From: Nymphaea colorata
Lineage: Eukaryota; Streptophyta; Magnoliopsida; Nymphaeales; Nymphaeaceae
Reading direction: 5' to 3'
Assembly: GCF_008831285.2 (NCBI RefSeq)
Contig: NW_022204507.1
Location: 3,821,017 to 3,885,016 of the forward strand
Length of the DNA stretch: 64,000 bases
The notes under the pieces are model-generated. The model was given only the letters and a program-made list of their open reading frames with translations. It ran no database searches and had not been told where the DNA came from. The translations under genes were made by a program, and so were the position numbers. Of the stretch, positions 56,761-64,000 are shown piece by piece; positions within the stretch are counted from its first letter, which is position 1; every line of letters begins with the position of its first letter.

Positions 56761-57929
56761 ATAATGGATGTGGTTATGAGAACATCCTGTTTGTATCTGG
56801 TCGGTTGACATCCCTTATAAGTCACTCGCCTCTTTCCAAAATTTATGTATGAGAAAGAAAGCTTGTGGATCTATAAATAATGTTTGCAGGAAGCGTACAT
56901 TTAAACATCTGAGCTTTCACACTCGCTGCCCTCATTTCTTTCCTTCTGCATCAAGTTTGGTGCTCCGCCCTGCTAGTTTCGGCCCCTCTGTCTTGATGGG
57001 AGACTCGAGGCCCTGCATAACTTGGGAAGTTCTTGCTCCTCTCGGTGGCTGCCAAAAAGGAAGCCCAACTTTATAAGCTTCAACCATTCAATGTCATCTA
57101 ATTTTGCATAGTTGTAATATTCTGACGTCAAAAATCAAAGTTCCCCATCAATAACGTAGTTCAAATGGTACCCAGCACATACATACATCTATCAGTGGTG
57201 GGGTTTTGAGTATTAATATTGGCAGCCCTGCCAGCGCGAGGTACGTTTTCTTGGTGCATTAAATTCCATGCGTCCTCTAAATAATGTAGAGAAACTTTTT
57301 ATGAAAAAAAATGAAAAAAGTGAAAAGAATTGAAAGGACATTTTTTTTTAATTATTTCAAAAACACCAACCTCAGAAACAAGAAAGCTCAGCCAACATAA
57401 AGCAACAACTTAACATCACAACTCACGAGCAAACCATATCAGCATCGACATCCAAATGCAATGCACGTCCACACCCTTAGAAGAATACTATACCACAGCT
57501 GAAAAATCATTTAAAAGTGACATTGGTCAACGGTGTCGATTTTAAAGAAATAAATATATAGAAAGGAATCCTAAATCAGGGAGAGAGAGCCAAAATATTA
57601 ATCGGCAATGCAAAATGGCCAGATGGCTGGCCACAATACAATTAAAAAAAAAATGAATATGCGTTCACATTGCCATCACCGCCTATTCCAGAGCAAAGCC
57701 CACAGAAACACGACGGATTGAGGAAAGATACCTGGGTTGCCCTCCCCTCTTTCAACCAAGCATGGGCATAGGGCCAACCTGACACCCGAAAGTTTGATCC
57801 GACCCGGTCAGGTCCGTAAAATTTGGGTCGTGACAAATTATAGTACCGCCACATGGTCATCTTGGACAAGGCAAATATGTAGACCGCCCCAGTCCCTTCT
57901 CTTCCCCTTTCAAACCCATCCCCTCTCCA
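56761..57929. other. No recognised gene; possible upstream region of the next candidate
   Basis: An open frame at 56,849-57,076 shows no family features. 57,770-57,835 carries GACCCGGTCAGGTCC and related GC-rich text. 57,880-57,930 is CT-rich and precedes a TATA box. Confidence 0.35.
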
Positions 57930-58843
57930 CTCACTTATAAATACTTCCCTATCCCTCCCGTTCCGTCCACCCAAATCTTCCATCCTTGATCTTTCCCTCC
58001 TTCCCTGTCCCTTTCGTAACAGAGAAGGAAACTTCTTCCTTCGACGAGTGTTCGTTCCCTGTTGCTTGGGTCATCTGGTAGTCATCGTCCGAGAATAAGA
58101 GAGAGAGAGGGAGGGAGATCCAGGGAGACGGAGAGTGTTTCGGCCATGGTCATCCGCAAGGAAAGGAGGGAAGACATGAATTCTATCACAAACCTTGTGA
58201 GCGACTCCGTCGGCGCCATTATGGGGAGGTTCTTTACACTGCTCCTGTGGTAAACAGGCCAGAAGACCCTGGACTTCCCGCTGCCCTGTAGGAGGAGTTC
58301 GAAGCAGCCACCAGTACTCTACCTGCGCAGGTGGATGTAGACGTAGAGTTGGGAGAAGTCCGAGGCTGGCACGAGGCGTCGACATCAGGGGTGTTATCCG
58401 ATGATGGTAATTCCCTAATTACTTCCCAATGCTGCACGATCAAAGGGAATCTGATGATCGGCTTTGCTCTCCTCAACCCTTCTTGCACCAGTCTTTTAGT
58501 AGCCGGCACCCGATCCCATGCCTTGTACGTGGGCTTTACCTCGCTGGCCATAGCCCTCTCCCTCTTCCTTTGTTATGCAGGTGTGTAGTGCCTTTAGTTT
58601 CGTACTTTTCTATGTTCTTTGTTCCCGGCGATACGAGTGTCGACTTAATTCATGACTGCCAGGATCTCTAGATACTTGAACCTTCCTTTTCCGATATTGT
58701 ACACAACCCAAAAAAATAACAAAGTGTTGTAGCATGTTGCAGGTAGACGCATGTCAATGAAGATCCACGGCACCCTTCTGATGGCCTCCACCTCATCCCT
58801 TCTTGAAGCGCTATTCATGCTGGCTGTTAGGGCATCACAGTGA
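57930..58843 (+). CDS. Candidate small membrane-protein gene, two exons, start uncertain
   Basis: A TATA box (CTTATAAATACTT, about 57,935) is followed by a CT-rich leader and an ATG at 58,146 (MVIRKERREDMNSIT) that closes after 36 codons at 58,253. In another frame an open stretch from about 58,292 runs to a donor at 58,580 (TATGCAG|GTGTG). It encodes GNLMIGFALLNPSC and the hydrophobic YVGFTSLAIALSLFLCYAG. An acceptor TTGCAG at 58,742 continues the same frame (RRMSMKIHGTLLMASTSSL, LLEALFMLAVRASQ) to TGA at 58,841-58,843. At least two membrane segments are likely. The break between the ATG frame and the membrane frame suggests an unrecognised exon structure or a frameshift. The family is unknown to me. 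Confidence 0.4.
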
Positions 58844-58849
58844 AGGTTG

Positions 58850-58974
58850 GTTTAAAGAAACTCAGACAAACATACCCCAAAAGAAAACAATAAGCTTCAG
58901 AGTGAAGGCAAAAAATGCAAAAGCCGACTTTTCCTTTTTTTCTCTTTGCTTATTTTTCAGTACGCTGCACATAC

Positions 58975-59006
<32 letters not shown>

Positions 59007-62000
59007 ATATGTATATATATATAAAAAGGAAGCAAAGCTACCACATGGCTCACCCTGCCCTTTTGAAACACCACTCAAAAACGACCTACCAAAAAACACC
59101 ATGCTTTGGAGGACATGCACGCCGCCTAAGTCCTCCAATTCTTAAGCCTAAAATAATAAACTATCAAGTCCTTGAAACTTCCATGACCACCACGGTGACT
59201 ACCCAACGTAGGATACCCTTCAATTTCTATTTGAAGAGTAACTTACATTTCTTCCCCTTAATGTGAAAAATCTTTGCACAACAACGGGCTCTCTAAATCA
59301 AACGAATTTTGATGGTGATAATGTTTATATAAGACGGTCGGCAACCTTCTCATTGGAAATTCATTGCTTCAGCACAACTTCTCTTTTTTCAATGTCATGT
59401 CCGATGAAATGGTATCTCAGCTCTGCATGCTTAGCTCTTCTATAGAACGTAGGATTTTTTGCTATATAAATGGTAAGACTTATGATCACAATAAAGCTGA
59501 GTATGACTTCTTTATTCCATATGTAAATCTTTTAAAAAACACCTCATCCACATTGCTTGGCTTGTAGCTAATGAAAATAAGGCTGTTGAACTTTGCTTTT
59601 TTGAGTCATACACTTAAACTTGCCAATCGATGTTGGTATAACAAACTAAAGCAAAGTCAGCAATAGGTCTACAAAAAGTCCCATAATTAATCGTTAACCA
59701 AACTAAACAAATAACTCTTTTTTCTGCGCCACGGTGTTGCACCGACGCGTGATGCACAAATCTTGATCAAACCTATTTAAAACACAATATCTGGTTTAGT
59801 GTGCATCAAGTAACCATGTTTCTAAAGTATCTTTCATTAGCTTTCGCTATTCCAACGTCCACAGCATCCACAGTAACCTTTTCATTGATATCAATGGGTG
59901 TTGCACAACCTTTTGCAATATATCAGTTTAAAGTTTTTCAAAAGGTATATGCAGGTTCACTATCACTCCATTGAAAACCGTTTTGATAAAAAAGAATTTT
60001 TTGAGGTGACTGTACCATGCTCGAGTGGCTTTTTTGAATGTACAAAGAGACTTTTATAATTTATAAACCTTTTCTTTGTTTCCTTTAATGATGTATCCAA
60101 GTAGTTGGTCAACATATGCCTTTCATTTAAATAACTAAAAAATTTTCCATTTGAATTGGGCTGCAATTGAAGGAACCATCTTTATTGTGCCAAATCTTGC
60201 AACAAATAAAAAACCTCCAATGAAATTAGTGCCATATTTTTATGCAAAACATCTAGCTATCAATCTTGCTTCACATTTTTTCACTTTTTCTTTAGCATCA
60301 TGCATAAAACCTATCGACCCATTAGTGGCAAAGTGGAAAGCTCCCATGTGTCATTTCCTTTCAATAACATGCATCTCTTTCTCACTGCATTTATCCAATT
60401 TTTGTCTACACACGCTTCAACGTAAGTTAATAGTTTTATAATAAGAAAAGCAAAGACACACTTAGCATGCCTTTCTTGGATGAGTGTCATCACCAAGTGT
60501 ACACTCTATGTCTTCAGTAGTTGGGTCTTTAGTTTGAATGTTCATCTCCCCCATTTGATTTTTTTGATGAAGCTGCTTCATCAAGATGGTTTAGTTGAAT
60601 TTCATCTTCATCAATTTGTAGTATCTCAGTTTCATCTTTTACCCATTTATAACAAGATTTTTCAAAAAAATAGCATCTCTTATTATAGTTGGTTTTTTAG
60701 TAGTAGGATTATCAAGATGATGATGACCTTTAGCTAGCATCAATACTATAGCCAATAAAGATTCATTTATACCCCATATGTCATAGGTTACAATTAAGAT
60801 AAACTTTTGCAATAAAAGCAAAATCATCTATATAGATGATTTTAAAAGCAATTTTTTTAATTTGAATAATACCACTTCCATTTTCAATTTCACAAGCATC
60901 ATTTCAAATATAAGAGTGTAGGTTTTTTGGATCAATTGCTCCACAATAAATAAATTTTCTGCTAACCCCTAGAACATAGTACACATCACGATATTAACTA
61001 TTCAATTTGCAATTTACACTTACTTTTTCGTTGTCTCCAGGCCACATATCAAGCTTTACAGCCTCATGAATATTTTTGAATACAACAGTCATATGGTTAC
61101 TATAACCACTATCTACAAACTATATATATTTTACACTTTCAACTTTTAAAACTCATAGATGTACATAAGACAAAAAAAAATTAATTTGTTGAACTAAACT
61201 AGCTTATTGCTTTGTCTTTTCAAAACATTTGGCTTCGATATGACAAACTTCTTGCAAACATGAAACTATTTTCCTCTAAAATGTTGATTTCAACTACATT
61301 TCCTGCTATGTCATAACTTTTGAAAAGCACCACAAGATCTTCCCAGTCCTCTACCATGCCTTTGAGTGGTTCCTCTAAAGGCTTCTTGTCCTTGACTTTT
61401 TCCTTTGTTCTTTTGATCACTGCTTCCATTCGTTTCTTTTGAAATATCTAATATAGTTTGAAAGGCTTTTGTTGTTCACCTATTTATATGTTGCTCATGA
61501 GCTAGAAGAGACCCTGTTAATTCATCATTAAAGTACATAGACAAATCCTTGGATTCTTCTATTGCAATATGAACATGTTCAGATTTAGAGGGGAGACTTC
61601 TCAAGACTTTTTCAACTACCTTTTTGCAAATTTATAACCTCACCAAAAGTCTTCGTTTGTTTCACAATAATAAAGGGCCTAGATTAAAAAGTTTTGAACT
61701 CACCATTTTCTTGAAAAACTTCTAGACTCTCTTCGTAAAAGTTTGAAGTTGAACTGTGATTAATCTTTTCATCCTCATGAAGTTTCAAAAGTAACAAAGG
61801 TTGTTTGGACTTTGTAGCACTAACAATAGTTTTAAAAATCACATCAGACACAACCTACTATAATACCAAAAATGACTTCGCATCCATTCTTAGCACCAGT
61901 TTTTTTTTTTTTTTGTTGACTTGTCTGCTGCATTTTTTTGTCTGGTATCTTCATAACCATTGCTTTTAATACTCCAGAATTTATAATTGTTACAATTAAA

Positions 62001-62500
62001 AAATAGGCACTAATGAAAGGGTAAGTTCAGAGTATTATATTTTTTTCCCATCCCAGTTTATACCCTTTCACAAATTCTTTTCATGATGGTTCCTGAAATT
62101 AGAGGAGCTCCTTGCTTTAGCAACCCTCCATAATGACCTGTAATGCCCATGTAACTTGGCAATAATACCACAATTTGAAGGTTTGTTTTACAATCCTCAC
62201 ACAAACATGAAACCAATGAAATGAAAACTCACCTTTTTTTTGCTTACTTTTCTATACATGTAATTCATATTTAAAAAAGAAAAAAGCAAAAAAAAAAACT
62301 ACCACACAACCACTATGTGATTTTGAAACTCTACTAAAAAACAACCCAAAAAAAACATGAACCTTGTTTTCTAGGACATGCACACCTAAAGTTCTCCTAT
62401 TCTTATGCCAAAAGCAGTAAACCAGAAGCTACTTGAAACTTCCATGTCCACCACGTTGGGTACCAACATCAGTTCTTTTAATCTACATAAAAACAAGACC
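58850..62500 (-). mobile_element. Ty1/copia element with diverged LTRs and most of integrase missing
   Basis: Minus orientation. Left LTR about 58,850-59,247 and right LTR about 62,190-62,500 share GACATGCACxCC, TCCTxxAATTCTTA-like text, CTTGAAACTTCCATG and CCACCACG. A purine tract (minus GGGGAAGAAA) precedes the TGTAAG start of the left LTR. Gag fragments lie at about 61,210-61,980, with zinc-knuckle remnants near 61,220-61,290 and protease/pre-integrase text down to about 60,780. Reverse transcriptase starts at 60,311-60,496 (DKNWINAVRK, NDTWELSTLP) and continues to about 59,780. RNase H-like text is at about 59,300-59,690. The step from pre-integrase to the RT start is too short to hold an integrase. 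Confidence 0.75.
58973..59024. repeat. TA/TATG microsatellite inside the left LTR
   Basis: An alternating TA run contains TATG units. It is absent at the matching place in the right LTR (about 62,250-62,275), so it expanded after insertion. Confidence 0.85.
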
Positions 62501-63540
62501 AACATGTCCCTAGGGATTTCATATTAAGGTAATGGTTGAATGTTTTCATACTTTTTGTCATATTTTACACAATTAGATGTTTTAAACAAAGTAGAAATCT
62601 GACACTTATTATTTACAACTTGACAACCTTTTAATTAGGGTCCAAAAAATGTCCTAACCTTTCATAGAGAACGGTAGTTGTTAGTTTAATGTGCATGGTA
62701 GAGAAACCCTGCTTATGTTCTCATTAATTATATTTGCCTCCCTCTCTTGCGTGTTGTACATTTTTGGCACTTCATGGTCACGAATAACCCTGATTATGTT
62801 TTCATGTAAAGAAACAATATATTTCAATTGACTAAATCAGTCTCATCTGTCTGCCACATTCACAAATTTCAGCAATCAAAATGCCCCTACCTCCAGACTT
62901 CATCCCATGAAAAAGGATTGCCATCTTCCTCTACATCATGCACGTTGGTATGGGGCTTATACATATTCATGTAGTAAGGGAAATGGGGGAGATAAAGGGC
63001 ATCAAAATATGTCGGATTCATAGGATTGGGATGTTGGGAAACCTCTATCACTGGACACTTTTTGATACCCTACTGTTGAGGAGAAAGATTTAGTGATTTC
63101 AGATATCACAAGATAATTGAGAGCAATGGTTTGGTCCCCTTTGCTAGAGGGATTCAGGATTTTGAGATTCTAAGGGTAATTGCATGGTCATGTAACCTAA
63201 GACGTTCATTTTTTGTTTGCCAGCATTTGCTTGCCCATTGGTCAAACAAACATTGAAAATGGTTGAATTCATCGTAGAAAAGCCTCATAGAAAGACTTAT
63301 CTGTTACTTGAAGATACAAAGTAATATGACTGATGTGACAAAACACCAAATGACAAGGAAGATTGAAAGTCTAAGGGATTTAATACAAAGCAACTGGTCA
63401 ATGTATAGGAGGCATGTGATCAAACATATCCATGGACAAGAGAAATTTACATCAAAACCATTGACATCCAACTACCATAATTCCTTGCTTTTCCTATTTT
63501 TCATCGTTGATAAGCACAAGTAAAACCAAGCAATCTGATC
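62501..63540. other. No recognised gene
   Basis: AT-rich. A frame at 63,308-63,523 is open but unremarkable, and could belong to the copia element that begins downstream. Confidence 0.35.
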
Positions 63541-64000
63541 CTATATCGTCCTCTTCTCAACTGGATAGTCACAGTTCTCCTCAAAAAGATAGCCACAGTC
63601 TATCAAACTCTCTAGTTCCTACAACCCAAAGTCCAAGCCTTGAATCTCCAACTAAGGTGGGCATTAATTTTTAGTAGACCTAAACTTTCCCACTTAATTA
63701 TCTCCTACTATTGAGTCTAGTTGTATACACCATATGATTACACAATGAATTCAATGGTACACTAGACCCTCGTTTATTTCAAATTGTAATCCAAGATATT
63801 GAGAATCAACTCATGCTAATCTTAGACTCATATGAACCAATAGACTATTTTCAGTCAAATCTTTATGTTGAATAGCAACAGGCTATGCAACAAGAAATGG
63901 ATGTATTTGTCAAAAATAAAAGATGGTCACTTGTACCATCAGAGAATATCTCAAACATCATCATGCAAGTGGATTTATAAAATAAAGGGAAATGTTGATA
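63541..64000 (+). pseudogene. Start of a plus-strand copia reverse transcriptase, cut by the window end
   Basis: A serine/proline-rich linker (SQLDSHSSPQKDSHSLSNSL) at about 63,555-63,650 is followed by copia RT N-terminal text at 63,880-64,000: AMQQEMDVFVKNKRW, SLVPSEN and, in the next frame, KWIYKIKGNVD. This is the usual junction between integrase and RT in copia elements. Stops and a frameshift are present. The remainder lies beyond the window. Confidence 0.7.

Noticed and set aside
1-64000. CRISPR arrays, bacterial operons, rRNA or tRNA genes.
   Set aside because: The window is plant nuclear DNA; no regularly spaced repeats and no convincing tRNA or rRNA sequence was found by eye.

Overview
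The window reads as nuclear DNA of a flowering plant. It is AT-rich, full of microsatellites and decayed transposons, and carries a 100-base scaffold gap (42,373-42,472). It holds four separate Ty1/copia-type remnants, a hAT transposase remnant and an endogenous plant pararetrovirus (Caulimoviridae-type) block. I cannot name the species. I see no complete, uninterrupted cellular gene; cellular material is limited to orphan exons and one weak candidate gene.

Layout: 1-8,460 is mostly non-coding, with a decayed copia element (about 2,640-4,690) and a 635-bp tandem duplication (5,133-6,470). A hAT transposase pseudogene runs 8,461-10,921. From 10,922 to 24,055 lies a scrambled endogenous pararetrovirus block, flanked on both sides by the same ~720-bp piece of hAT DNA. 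24,784-30,130 has no recognised gene. A ~1.3-kb repeat occurs twice (30,131-31,438 and 32,650-39,152), and the second copy is split by a copia element with both LTRs (33,302-38,458). 39,311-42,372 and 48,360-50,300 look like decayed gene territory and hold orphan exons, one resembling a Pumilio/NOP9 (APUM23-like) repeat. A second copia element (42,473-47,046) carries an inserted solo LTR. A non-autonomous element with 17-bp terminal inverted repeats lies at 52,264-53,487. A candidate small membrane-protein gene is at 57,930-58,843. A third copia element (about 58,850-62,500) and the start of a fourth (63,541 to the window end) close the window.

The most interesting part is the pararetrovirus block. 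It contains two long units that share a ~660-bp non-coding common region, the same promoter/leader and a related 3' reading frame, but carry different cargo. Unit 1 (11,844-16,737) has protease, reverse transcriptase and RNase H. Unit 2 (17,632-23,927) has a coiled-coil ORF, a 30K-type movement protein and a capsid-like ORF with a zinc knuckle, and no polymerase. Unit 2 measures about 6.1 kb from primer-binding site to primer-binding-site boundary. The common regions match at roughly nine bases in ten by eye, while the 3' ORFs beside them have diverged to roughly 40-50% amino-acid identity. That contrast fits a two-component (bipartite) virus better than two deletion derivatives of one genome. 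All viral frames seen are broken by stops, frameshifts or rearrangement.
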